Origin: Sordariomycetes sp. S80-01Y
Lineage: Eukaryota > Ascomycota > Sordariomycetes
Direction of reading: 5' to 3'
DNA length: 64,000 nucleotides
Assembly (NCBI GenBank): GCA_037042185.1
Contig: JAXQJY010000029.1
Span: forward strand, 1,736,001 to 1,800,000
Program-made: the position numbers and the translations under genes
The notes under the pieces: model-generated
The model's input: only the letters and a program-made list of their open reading frames with translations
The model's database searches: none
What the model was told of the DNA's origin: nothing
Shown here: piece after piece, positions 21,780 through 32,810 of the stretch
Position numbering within the stretch: the stretch's first letter is position 1
Layout of the letters: each line of letters opens with the position of its first letter

Positions 21780-22848
21780 AAATGGTTTCCTCACGGAAAG
21801 GGGGGATGTCAGCCCACTGTGGTACGATCTTGGATTTTCTACAGCTTTCATGGTAGCCTGTCATTTTACACTATATTTACAACGCTCATTTCCTATTGCA
21901 AAGATTTGATTACGCTCTGTATGAAACAACAATCGACTCCTCTCCAAAATTATTGCTCAATACGTAGAGTGCTTTCACATACAAAAGCATGTCTGAGCGT
22001 CTCTCAATAAAGAGCCGGCTACCCGCGGCTTCGCTAAGTGAAGTTTCTCTATGCAGTGACTAAAAGCTTCTGAACCATCTCCCCTTTCAGCCGAGTCCTT
22101 GACTGAGCAGGAATGTCCAGCAGCTTTCCCCAGATTCCCGCCCCTTCGCACCACGAGACCAAACCAGACACGCGAGCCCATGCCGACCAGCGTGGCTAAA
22201 AAGGCACGCCCGCATTGGCGCTGTTTTGGCATTTTGCGGGGAACCCTTGCGCCTCGACACATACACCCCTGTCTGTCCATGACTCGCTATCGGATAGCTG
22301 AGGCCGATGGAGAGGCGGACTCTGTAGTGCGATGGCAAACAAGGGGGGGTGGATGTACGTCACGACAGGAAACGATAGCTCGGATCCCTGGGGCACCGGT
22401 ATCGTCTGGCATATCATGGGAGGGTGTTGAACGATTACTCAAACGCTGACTCGGCTTGTGACTGACTGCAGAGTGGGCTTGAGGGTTGTCCGATGATACG
22501 GGGCCGGTCTTCCGCTCCGGATGCTGAACAGCGGCCAGGTCGGGGTTCCACTGAGTTTGCCGGACGGCGCAGATGCTGTGTCAGTTGGAGATGCATGTCG
22601 TGGTAGTTGTAGACGATGCATGAATTGGTCGTCTTATAGCTACTTGTGCGTGCTGTATGACTTCTAGCTACACCATCTGTCACGATCAATCTTTTCCCAA
22701 GAAACTCCTCAGAGACTCATTCACCCTTGACCTTGGGTCTATCTCATGTCTCTATACAGCACTTCTACCTGAACTTCGCATCTCATGCTCACGTATCATA
22801 TGAACTTCACCCAGACCTGAGCTCCCCTGAAAAGCCACATAACACATC
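21780..22848. other. Intergenic, promoter side of 5-oxoprolinase gene
   Basis: There is no gene in this 1.07-kb stretch. Unpaired CGGAC/GTCCG half-sites lie at 22316, 22488 and 22561, and a few GATA sites (for example 22292), a weaker form of the signals seen at the other promoters of this block. Confidence 0.5.
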
Positions 22849-25800
22849 ATGCCGTACCTCAACGGCAAGGACTCCCCAGAAGGAGGCAAAATCCGCATCG
22901 CCATAGACCGCGGCGGCACGTTCACAGACTGTCTGGGCATCCTCCCCGATGCGCCGCCCATCCTCATCAAGCTGCTCTCGTCGGACCCCTCCAACTACGC
23001 CGACGCGCCGACAGAGGGCATCCGGCGCATTCTCTCGCAGGCAACGGGGCAGGTCATCCCCCGCGGCCAGAAGATCGACACGTCGTGCATTGAGTCCATC
23101 AAGATGGGCACGACGGTCGCCACCAACGCCTTGCTCGAGAGGAGCTCGACGCCCTGCGCGCTGGTCGTGACGAGGGGTTTCAGGGATCTGCTGCGCATCG
23201 GCGATCAAACGCGGCCCAAGCTGTTCGACCTGAACATCAGGAGGCCCGAGACGTTATTTCGGGACGTGCTCGAGGTCGATGAGAGGGTCACGTTGCATGA
23301 TTCCACCGAGGATGCTACGAGTTTAAACGACAAGAGCCGGGAGAGCCTGGGCCTCAAAAAGGGCATCGGCGGCGAAGCCATCAGGGTCATCCAGCCGCTG
23401 GACGTACAAGGCGCGAAACGCGGTCTCCAGGCCCTCTTCGACAAGGGCGTCCGCGCCCTCGCTATAACCCTCCTCCACAGCTACACCTACCCCGAGCATG
23501 AACTCCAGCTCGCGGAGCTAGCTTCGGACATTGGCTTCTCCCAGATCTCCCTCTCCTCTCAGATCTTCCCCATGATCAAGGCCATCTCGCGCGGTTACAG
23601 CGCCACGGCGGATGCATACCTTACTCCCCTGACCCGAGCGTACGTGGACGGCTTCAGGAAGGGCTTCGTTGGCGATCTGGAGGCCGAGGGAGGGGCAAGA
23701 TGCGAGTTCATGCAGAGCGACGGTGGGCTGGTCGGATGGCAGAGCTTCAGTGGCTTGAAGGCCATCTTGTCAGGGCCGGCTGGGGGCGTTGTCGGTATGA
23801 GTAGAACTTGTTTCGACGAGGAGAGACGCACACCGATTATCGGATTTGACATGGGAGGAACCAGCACGGATGTTTCCAGGTTTGCGGGCACGTTAGAACA
23901 TACCTTTGAGTCCATTACGGCGGGCATAACAATTCAAAGCCCACAATTGGAGGTAGACACTGTGGCAGCCGGTAAGCCCCAAAATGCTAGAGGTTTAGCA
24001 CCGCGACTAACACGTAGCAGGCGGCGGCAGTATCCTCTCTTACAAGAACGGTCTTTTCCTGGCAGGGCCTGAATCAGCAAGCGCACACCCTGGTCCGGTG
24101 GCCTACCGAAAAGGAGGTCCTCTTACCGTGACAGACGCCAATCTGGTGCTTGGCAGATTACAGGCCGAGTACTTTCCTAAGATCTTTGGCAAGGAGGAAA
24201 ATGAGGCGCTTGACTACGAGGGAGCAAGGGCTGCCTTCGAAAAGCTGCTGCTTCAAGTCAACGAAGACCTCGTCGCGTCGGGGGCGAAGCCTAAGACAGT
24301 CGAGGAATTAGCACTAGGCTTCCTTCAGGTCGCCAACGAGACCATGTGTCGCCCTATCCGCGCCCTGACTGAGGCCAAGGGGTACCGGACTTCGGATCAC
24401 GAGCTTGCTGTATTCGGCGGCGCCGGTGGCCAGCACGCTTGCGCTATAGCCGCGAATCTAGGCATCGATCGCATCCTGATCCATAGATACTCTTCGATCC
24501 TATCGGCGTACGGCATGGCACTCGCCGACTTGGTCCACGACGTCCAGCAGCCGTGCTCGGTGGACCTCGAGCCCTCACTCGAGGAGCTCGACGCCCGTCT
24601 CAAAGATCTGGAGGGCACTGCAGCCGACAAGCTGGTCGCGGATGGCGCTTCAAGCAGCGCCATCTCGTTTGAGCATTTCCTCAATCTGCGATACGTCGGT
24701 TCCGACACGACCTTCATGATCGCGCGACCGGAGAAGGGATCGTGGGCGGAAGCTTTCACTGCGGAGCACAAGCGCCAGTTCTCCTTCATCATGTCCGGTC
24801 GTGACATCGTGGTCGAGAACATTCGAGTTCGAGCGACAGCTCAGAGCTCGTCAGTCGAGCCAGCATTCAATTTAGAGAAGCAACTATCCGCTTCACCGGC
24901 TGCCGAAGCGTCCGCCGACAAAATCTCGGATCGCGTCAACGTTTACTTTGAGCAGGGCTGGTCAGAGGCTCCGCTGTACTTCCTGAAGGCGTTAACCAAG
25001 GGCGAGATGGTTCGAGGACCAGCCATCATCCTCGACGACACGCAGACCATCGCAGTCAGCCCAGAGTCCAAGGCCATCATCCTGGAGCGCCACGTCGTGC
25101 TCGAGCTGGACCGCAAGACAGCAACGCAGCCGGTTGAGGAGGTCTCGTTGGAATCCAAGAAGGTGGACCCGGTGCAGCTCACGGTAATGGCCCATCGCTT
25201 CATGAGCATCGCCGAGCAGATGGGACATGCGCTTCAAAAGACAAGTGTTTCAGTCAACATCAAGGAGCGCCTTGACTTCAGCTGTGCGCTGTTCAGCCCC
25301 GACGGTCGTTTGGTTGCCAACGCACCACACGTGCCAGTCCATCTCGGATCGATGGAGCAGGCCGTCATGTACCAACACAACAAATACAAAGGCCAGCTGC
25401 GTCCCGGGGATGTCCTAGTAGCAAACCACCCCATCTCAGGAGGAACTCATCTTCCGGACATCACTTGCGTCACGCCCGTCTTCGACGACGAGGGCAAGGA
25501 CGTCATCTTCTACACCGCTTCACGCGGTCACCACCAAGAGATCGGAGGCATTCTGCCAGGTTCCATGCCGGCTGGCAGCGTTGAGCTGTTCGAGGAGGGC
25601 GCAGCAATAATATCTGAGTTCCTGGTCAGAGACGGTGTCTTCAACGAAGAGATGATCACGAGGGTGATGCTCGAGGAGCCGGCCCAGTACCCGGGCTGCT
25701 CCGGCACTCGCAAGCTGGCAGACAACATCAACGACCTGAAAGCACAGGTCTCTGCCAACGCGAAAGGCGCGTCCTTGGTTTCGGAGCTCATCGGCGAGAA

Positions 25801-26887
25801 CGGCCTTGGGACGGTGCACTTCAACATGCACGCGATCACCAACAATGCGGAGGCGTGCGTCCGGGACTTCCTTCTCAAGACACATGCCCAGACGGGCGGA
25901 AAGCCCCTTTTTGCTTTGGACCACATGGACGATGGAACGCCGATCCAGCTGCAAGTGACCATCAACCCAGAGGATGCAAGCGCACACTTCGACTTCAGCG
26001 GGACCGGCGAGGAGGGCTACCATTCCTTCAACGCTCCGCAAGCCATCACTCGCAGCGCAACATTATACGTGCTGCGGTGCCTCATCAACCAGGATATCCC
26101 CCTCAACGAGGGATGTCTGCGGCCCTTAACCTTCACCATCCCCGAGGGCTCGATCCTCAACCCCTCCAACACAGCTGCTGTCTGCGCCGGCAACCCCATT
26201 ACCTCACAGCGCGTGACCGACGTCGTCATCAAAGCCTTCCAAGCGTGCGCCGCCAGTCAGGGCGACTGCAACGTCGTCTCCTTCGGCATCGACGGCAATG
26301 TAGACGAGTCTTCTGGCAAGCTGGTCCCCGGGACTGGATTCGGCTTCTGCGAAACGGTCTGCGGCGGTAGCGGTGCCGGCCCGGGCTGGCATGGCACCAG
26401 CGGCGTGCACATCCACATGACCAACACCAAGATCTGCGATCCCGAGATCGCGGAGAAGAGGTACCCCATCCTGCTCAAGGAGTTCAGCATCCGCGACGGC
26501 AGCGGAGGCAAGGGCCGCTGGAACGGTGGCAACGGCATCCGTCGCGTCTATGAGTTCGGCAGGGACATGGGCTGCTCCATCGTCAGTGAGCGGCGCGTGA
26601 CGAGGCCGTACGGCATGAAGGGTGGCGAGGACGGCAGGTCGGGGGTGAATTACATCGTCAAAGGTGGTGAGGGCGGTAGATGGTGTCGCGTAGGCGGGCG
26701 CAAGGACTTCAAGGTGGCTAAGGGTGACTGGTTTGTTCTTGATACCCCAGGAGGAGGCGGCTGGGGGGCTCCAGGGGCCAGTGAGGGTGAAGGTGAAGGT
26801 GAGGCCGGCGAGGCCGGCGAGAAGAAGATTGCGGCTGAGAGAAGGTTTGTGAGCCAGTTCCAGCTTGCACAGGAGTCGAGCAACTGA
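22849..26887 (+). CDS. 5-oxoprolinase / hydantoinase (HyuA-HyuB fusion)
   Basis: A 1,329-residue ATP-dependent enzyme with two exons (22849-23971 and 24021-26887, intron 49 bp). The first half is the HyuA part, with two ATP-fold motifs: IDRGGTFTDCLG near residue 20 and GFDMGGTSTDV near residue 332. The second half is the HyuB part, from about residue 760, with VHLGSM, NHPISGGTHLPD and the glycine-rich segment near the end. The fused layout and length match eukaryotic 5-oxoprolinase (yeast OXP1, about 1,290 residues), which opens pyroglutamate to glutamate. Fungal genomes often carry several paralogs, and some may act on hydantoins, so the substrate is not certain. Its place beside a Dal5-type permease supports a role in nitrogen scavenging. 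Confidence 0.9.
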
Positions 26888-27426
26888 TCGTGAGGGCGAT
26901 TCCTGGTTGTATGAAACAGGTAGAAACCAACGATCTGAACTTAAAGCAGCTTCGTTCCCGTGAAGGCGTGACGTGACAGTGACAAAGGAAGACAAAAATA
27001 TGACACATCTATTCCGTCCGCCTTCCGGGTCTGCCTAGTCGAATCGCCCACCCTAATTGGCCCATCTAATCTCCGATAACTGAGCTCGGCCCATGTCACT
27101 CATCTCAGTCAACTTCGCCTCCTTCACCACCTCGTTCCATTCCACGTGTCGGGGTTTCGCAAACATCGCTCTCCTCCTCGCTTCAGATATCCCACGCGCG
27201 GGCGCAGAACCCACATAGCGGGGGGATCATTTATCCAACCTTCAAAACTCCCATAGAGCGCCCCTGATCGCCGGTCGATTGACGAGCGCGTATAAGTGAG
27301 AGGTAGCCTGAGACAAACTCACCCCGCTTGCGGTGGTCACTTCCATCAACATACCGGTTTTTCCAGAGTCGGGACGAGTTCCGGAATCGTCCGTCACTCT
27401 TCCTGGATCCCACCAGAATTCCATTC
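26888..27426. other. Intergenic
   Basis: This 539-bp region contains the 5' side of the gene at 27427. I see no other feature. Upstream open frames lack motifs. Confidence 0.5.
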
Positions 27427-28098
27427 ATGTCGACGACGTCCGAAATGCCCGCGTTAACAGTAAACACCGGCAGCAACACCCGCTCGTCCCGCTCCCCAAC
27501 CCCAGATCCACCGCCCATGTCCCCCATGACGCCTACCAACGAAGCTGAAGGCCCCCCCAACACCGGCGCTACACCCAGCGAACCGCCAGCCGCCAGGCTC
27601 ACCCACTCCTCTTATCCGGACCAGGCACCGAGCATGGCGCCCCCGCCGCCAGAGCCCATCGACTTTGACAGCAACACCGACGCCATCGCCCTGCAATCTA
27701 CCCTCTCCATCCTGGCGTTGCAAAAGAAGCGCACCGAGGAGCACATCCGGCTGCTCAATCAGACTAAAGATGAAGCAAAAGCCAACCCGGAACAGACGGC
27801 GGAGTACTTGGCAAAGGGGGACGAGGCACCTTGGAAAGACGCTTTCAAGCCACAAAGTGTAGCGCGAGGTCCCAATATAAACTGGGACAAATACGCCATC
27901 GTGGGTGAGAGCTGGGACAAAATCGCAAAGGAGCAAGAGACTCACCCGCAACGGACGAGGCCTAGTGTTTGGGTTGACGGCAGGTACCAACCTGGTGAGG
28001 CGAGCTCGGACAGGGGTGAGGAGTACAAGGGGGCTTTCGCGGCCGTGAGTCCTTTCGAGTACGCCAAGGAAAAGGGCAAGGAGCAGGCGAAGAAGTGA
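27427..28098 (+). CDS. Conserved fungal protein of unknown function
   Basis: A 223-residue single-exon protein. The first 75 residues are Pro/Ser/Thr-rich and look disordered. From about residue 77 there is a helical segment with DAIALQSTLSILALQKK, then a segment with WDKYAIVGESWDKI, and a Lys-rich tail. The pattern of a leucine-rich helix followed by an INWDKY-type motif is familiar from small conserved proteins of filamentous fungi, but I do not know its function. The ATG at 27427 was chosen; an upstream in-frame start would add a segment of atypical composition. Confidence 0.65.
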   Translation: MSTTSEMPALTVNTGSNTRSSRSPTPDPPPMSPMTPTNEAEGPPNTGATPSEPPAARLTHSSYPDQAPSMAPPPPEPIDFDSNTDAIALQSTLSILALQKKRTEEHIRLLNQTKDEAKANPEQTAEYLAKGDEAPWKDAFKPQSVARGPNINWDKYAIVGESWDKIAKEQETHPQRTRPSVWVDGRYQPGEASSDRGEEYKGAFAAVSPFEYAKEKGKEQAKK

Positions 28099-28508
28099 TT
28101 TGCAATCTGGATATCCACGGCCGATGGCCAGGTCATTATATGATATTTGACAACACACGAGCATGCGAGGCGTTTTGCTTAGAAGGGAAATGGCGCTCAC
28201 GCTGCCGCACATGATCACAAAACCATATGAATCAGGTTTAGGCTCAGGGTAGTGTAGATGATTATGGTATTTTTGTGTCAACCTCCACCACCTCCATGAG
28301 TTATTGACTGTCTGTGCTCGAACGCCTGAGATGATCTGTCCTTCTATAGGATCTGCGTCTCGACTTTGAGCCATTTGTCATGTAAACACCTATGGTAGGT
28401 TCGACCGCCAGGTGCTCGCTACCCTGCCCAGCCGCTTCAACAAAGCTTAAAGTGCTTCGATTCTACTACTCGGGGAAGTCCCTAAACACAGTCAGCTTGC
28501 TTCGGTCA
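28099..28508. other. Intergenic, convergent 3' ends
   Basis: This 410-bp stretch lies between two converging genes. A possible extra 3' exon of the UBE2Z-like gene could lie near 28460, with a good branch point (GCTGAC) but a poor donor (GTTCGC), so I did not include it. Confidence 0.4.
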
Positions 28509-30225
28509 TCAGCCAGGTATGCGAACCCACTCCATGCTTTGCTGTACGGAGCGACGCAAGCGTCGGTTGTACAACTTCTTGTTGTCCTTGCCACCGTTCC
28601 AGTACAGCTGACATGCCTCTGGGTGAACCAGCTTTCGCGGGTCGTAGGCCGGGTCGTCCTCTTCCAGAACACTGAGTACAGCCTCCACGTGTGTCCTGGC
28701 ATCCTCCCTCTTCTCCGGCCGGGGCGTGTAGCAGACTGTGCCATCCGTTGTGATGAGATGGTGGAATATCCTCGTCTCACACTTCACCCGGGGTTGCTCC
28801 TCGGGGAACCGGGGGCTGAAGCTGATCCTGATGCGGAAGAGGCCGCCATCAAGGTTGGTCATCGGACGCCCGAAGTACGTCATGATCCAGACAAAGGGAT
28901 TCCCGTGTTCGAGGGTAATATCGTGGGGGAGGTCGTTGTGTTTCAGATGGCTTGAGACTTGGTCGTACTGATGTCGTAAGTTGGTCGCAACGGTGCTGTC
29001 GAGCGCCACAGCTGCCAGACCCTCCTTGGCCCACGCCTCGGTCTCCTTGTCGATTGCCGCTTTGACGTTGTGAAGTCGTTTCTCCAGCGAAGCCCACTTG
29101 AAAGTTCCCTCCATTGTGTTGCTCCGCGAGGCCTCGAAAGGCATCTGCGTGAATGGGAGGCCATCCTTAGCTTCTTCTTTCTCTCTCGTTTTGTTGATGG
29201 CCATCAGGTACGAATCGTAATACCATAGGAACCTTCGCTTGCAAAGATCCTTAAAGGGCTCGAAAGGGATCGAGGAAACGTCAATGTCTTCGTCCTCCCG
29301 GCTTGGTGTCTCGATCGAGGTGCCGTCAGAATTCATGCCCAAGTACTTCTCCAGTCTGTTGATGATCGTGATTCGTATGGTTTCGTGTTGGATCTATCGT
29401 CAATGAGCATGAAAAGTGGCATGTAATCTCGCACCATCCGAAGTACTGACCTTGTTCACGTATGCGCTTTGGTTCTTTTTGTCCTGAGCACTGTTTGCCG
29501 TGTCGAAGCCCGGTTCATTCTCGTACGGATTCGAAGACATGAGGCTTTGTATCGATAGCAGAATAGACTCGAGACCCTGTGCTGAGGACCACTCCTCACC
29601 GCGCTCGCCTCTCCAGGTCCTGGAAGTTCATCAGCTGTGTGCTCCGCGTATACGGCCCAGAAGCCTTACCCCAGTATTGATCTGCATCGTCAGCGCCATA
29701 TTCTCACAGTTTTGTAATCACACTCACAAGCAAACCTTGCCATTTGCGTAGATGTTTGGGTTGAATCGGGTCATGCCATTGTTTGTCGTGACTGACACAA
29801 CGGCCGGGCTCTTGGACGGGTAATCTGCAACAGGGGATCAACAACAGCTCAACCGTGCGAAGCTGACCGCACGAACCATTTCCGAACTTTATAGCAAACT
29901 CGGCAACGTTAGCAGGTTGTTGTCGCCGGTTACCGACCATATAGACTCACCTCGAAGAATCCGAACTCGTAAGGCGTTTCATGAGGTCCGATTATGATAG
30001 CCCTCACATTTCGAACGTCGATGTCCTTACATGCGACAGCAATTGCTGGGAATACGATGAGTGTTTGTCACGTGCGGTTCTGTTGTTCTTGACGTACAAA
30101 GATCTGAGCCCCGTTGGATGTCGCCAATCTCCTGTTGCATGGATTAGCCTCATAGTGGTCCGTGAGTACGTGGTCGGGAAGGGCCGTACCTTGGAGATGC
30201 GGATGACGGACTGATTGAGCGGCAT
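28509..30225 (-). CDS. UBE2Z-like E2 enzyme with a second UBC-like domain
   Basis: A 449-residue ubiquitin-conjugating enzyme in eight exons: 30225-30190, 30131-30098, 30045-29951, 29898-29877, 29824-29728, 29681-29670, 29619-29451 and 29393-28509. All seven introns are phase-consistent. The first UBC domain (about residues 1-170) has the UBE2Z signature [19 protein letters not shown], with the catalytic Cys94, and the later [10 protein letters not shown] second UBC-like domain lies at about residues 310-440. It has [14 protein letters not shown], a HHLITTDG stretch where an HPN-type motif would stand, and Cys376 in GTVCYTP. Human UBE2Z has only one UBC domain and works with the E1 UBA6. Whether Cys376 is active is unknown. 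Exon 6 is only 12 bp and codes for the residues right after the catalytic cysteine. Confidence 0.88.
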
Positions 30226-31161
30226 CGCGACGGCTCAGTGGCGGTGTCCTGAGCCAGCGATGCGCCACCGTCAATTGCGGCGGATGAGACAACAGTAGAA
30301 GCGAGATTAGGGGTGGGACGTCATGTCAAGGCCAGTCGCGGGGTCGTTCTGGGTCGGCGCGAGCTGCGAGAGGTGCGCAGGTTACACGTCTGCAGGGGAT
30401 GATGGTCAAAGGTTGGAAGAAGAGATCAGTTGTGTGAAGACCAAAAAGGAGATGCTAGGCAGCTGAAAGGGCGATGGTGAGTGTCGGCAGGAGGCACCAG
30501 CAACTCAATGGCCCTGAGGTAACAACGAGTGTCTTGCCTGGCGCCGCGGGAACCAAGGCGGGGCAGTCAAGAATCAAGAATAAGAGTCAATACGGGAGGC
30601 TACAGGCGACAGCACATGACTTTCTCAACAAGACTTAGTGGTAAACGGGATGAAAAAACGCTGTGCGACGCTCCATCCACTGATGCCACGGCATACTTTC
30701 AAATTAAGCACATTCCATGGGCACGTGAAGCCTGCTCCAAGGAGGGGCGCATTGCACGTTGAACCTATGCGCGGGTCGTGAAGTTTCCCTACCCGCCGGC
30801 ATCAATTCCGCGCGACGGCGCTTCGCCCAACAAACCGTATAGAAGGTCGCATGGGCTCTATCAAACACGCACTGGTCATCAAACTCCGGTGATTGAAAGA
30901 CCATGGCTCCGTGCCGCATCCAATTTCGCAGACGGGCACGTGCAGGGTAGCAATCTAGCTGCTGGCTTCCAGTACCCGTAAGTGAGTCGAGAGAAGGAAC
31001 CTGAGGCTGGAACTTGAAGGTGCGCCAATGACGCGGGGTCCAGCATCCCTGCAGCCCAGAGACGCGCCCCGCGCGACGACGCGTTAATGGATTTCTCTGC
31101 TCCAACCTCACCTCTACCTCGATACCCCAACCCGCCAGACACTCCCGCTGATTCCTCCAAA
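30226..31161. other. Divergent promoter region
   Basis: This 936-bp region lies between the E2 gene (leftward) and the rfc2 gene (rightward). Open frames here have no motifs. MCB-like ACGCG(T) sequences near 31078-31086 would suit a replication gene, but the match is short. Confidence 0.45.
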
Positions 31162-32459
31162 ATGGCGAGCTTTTTTGACCTGAAAGCCAGGAAGGCCGCA
31201 GCTGCCGCCAATGGCGTTTCAGAAAAACAGCAAGAGAAGCCATCCGACGGAAGAGTGCAGCCCTGGGTTGAGAAATAGTAAGTTGAGCTCCCGAACAGCC
31301 TGCTGCAGGCCAGGACTTACGCTCGACAGCCGTCCCAAGAGTCTAGATGACGTCGCAGCCCAAGACCATACAGTTACAGTCCTTCAACGAACACTTCAGT
31401 CCTCCAACGTACGTTCGCCTCAAAGCGCCGACATTCGTTGCTAACGACGCATTCAGCTCCCGCACATGCTCTTCTATGGCCCTCCCGGTACCGGCAAAAC
31501 GTCCACCATCCTAGCACTCGCCAAGCAGCTCTACGGTCCCGAAATGATCAAGTCCCGCGTTCTCGAGCTGAACGCCTCCGACGAGCGCGGCATCTCTATC
31601 GTGCGGCAGAAGGTCAAAGACTTTGCCCGCATGCAGCTCACCAACCCGACCACGCCCAACTACAGGTCGAAATACCCCTGCCCACCGTTCAAAATCATTA
31701 TTCTCGACGAAGCCGACAGCATGACGCAAGATGCTCAAAGTGCGCTGAGGAGGACGATGGAGACGTACAGCAAGATTACTCGATTTTGTCTGATCTGCAA
31801 CTATGTTACGAGGATTATCGACCCCCTGGCGAGTCGGTGTAGCAAGTTCCGCTTCAAGAGCCTGGACCAGGGGAATGCCAAGAAGAGATTGGAGCTAATT
31901 GCCGAGAACGAGGGGGTACAGTTGGAGGACGGGGTGATTGACACATTGATCAAATGCAGCGAGGGTGACCTGAGAAAGGCAATCACCTTTTTGCAGAGCG
32001 CTGCAAGGCTAGTGGGCGCCAATGAGAAGAAGGATGCTGATGGGGATGAGGATATGGACGGTGAGAAGAGGGCGGTTACGGTCAAGATCATTGAGGATAT
32101 TGCGGGCGTTATTCCGAACAAAACGATTGACGATCTGGTGGCAGCTATGCGGCCGGCAAGCTCTAGTCAGGCTTATCAAGCCATCGCCACGGTCGTTGAG
32201 GACATGGTTGCGGATGGATGGAGTGCTGGTCAAGTCGTCTCTCAGGTGTGTATCTTTCTCCCTGACCTAAACTAGCGCCAACTAACTCGAACAGCTTTAC
32301 AACGCCGTATTGACAGACGAGTCAATCCCCGACGCGCAGAAGAACAAGATCGTCATGGTCTTCTCTGAGATAGACAAACGGCTGGTGGATGGCGCGGACG
32401 AACATCTGTCCATGTTAGATATGGCCATGAGGATATCATCGATCATGACTGCGCGATAG
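31162..32459 (+). CDS. rfc2: Replication factor C subunit Rfc2
   Basis: A 382-residue clamp-loader subunit that helps load PCNA onto primed DNA in the nucleus. The four exons are 31162-31277, 31330-31408, 31457-32245 and 32295-32459. The AAA+ motifs are complete: Walker A GPPGTGKT near residue 75, Walker B DEAD near residue 140, and the SRC arginine-finger motif in [10 protein letters not shown]. The phrase [19 protein letters not shown] matches yeast Rfc2 (human RFC4) rather than Rfc3, Rfc4 or Rfc5. A small acidic insert ([10 protein letters not shown]) lies near residue 255. It is convergent with the carbamoyl-phosphate synthase gene. Confidence 0.95.
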
Positions 32460-32810
32460 ATTGTAAATTACGCGACGGTAGTCATTGCTCGGAGTTATGG
32501 AAAATTTTGGCGTTGGGTGATGCACATTCTACAGCCGTAGGCAATGGTAAACGAATCATGCATATTGCGGAACGGCGCTTTGGTGAGAACTATTTTCTTG
32601 CTGTGCCAATACTCCACCTATCTAAACAAGTCTCAAGTCAAAGAGCATAGTAAATCTCCAGAAAGTACACTCCCTCACATTCGCCGCTAGCTCCCGTTTC
32701 CTCTGTAAGAGAGGATGGTATCTTATCTCCAATCCCGATCTTAATACGAATAGCCATGGTTTGGACATCTTGCAAAGTCCTTCAAGGCAAGAGACCCTCA
32801 TCTGCCTGCC
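32460..32810. other. Intergenic, convergent 3' ends
   Basis: This 351-bp stretch lies between the rfc2 and carbamoyl-phosphate synthase stop codons. Nothing else is recognisable. Confidence 0.6.

Noticed and set aside
28466-28508. Extra 3' exon of the UBE2Z-like gene
   Set aside because: A good branch point and acceptor exist, but the donor would be GTTCGC and the resulting frame is not clearly better than the simple stop at 28509.
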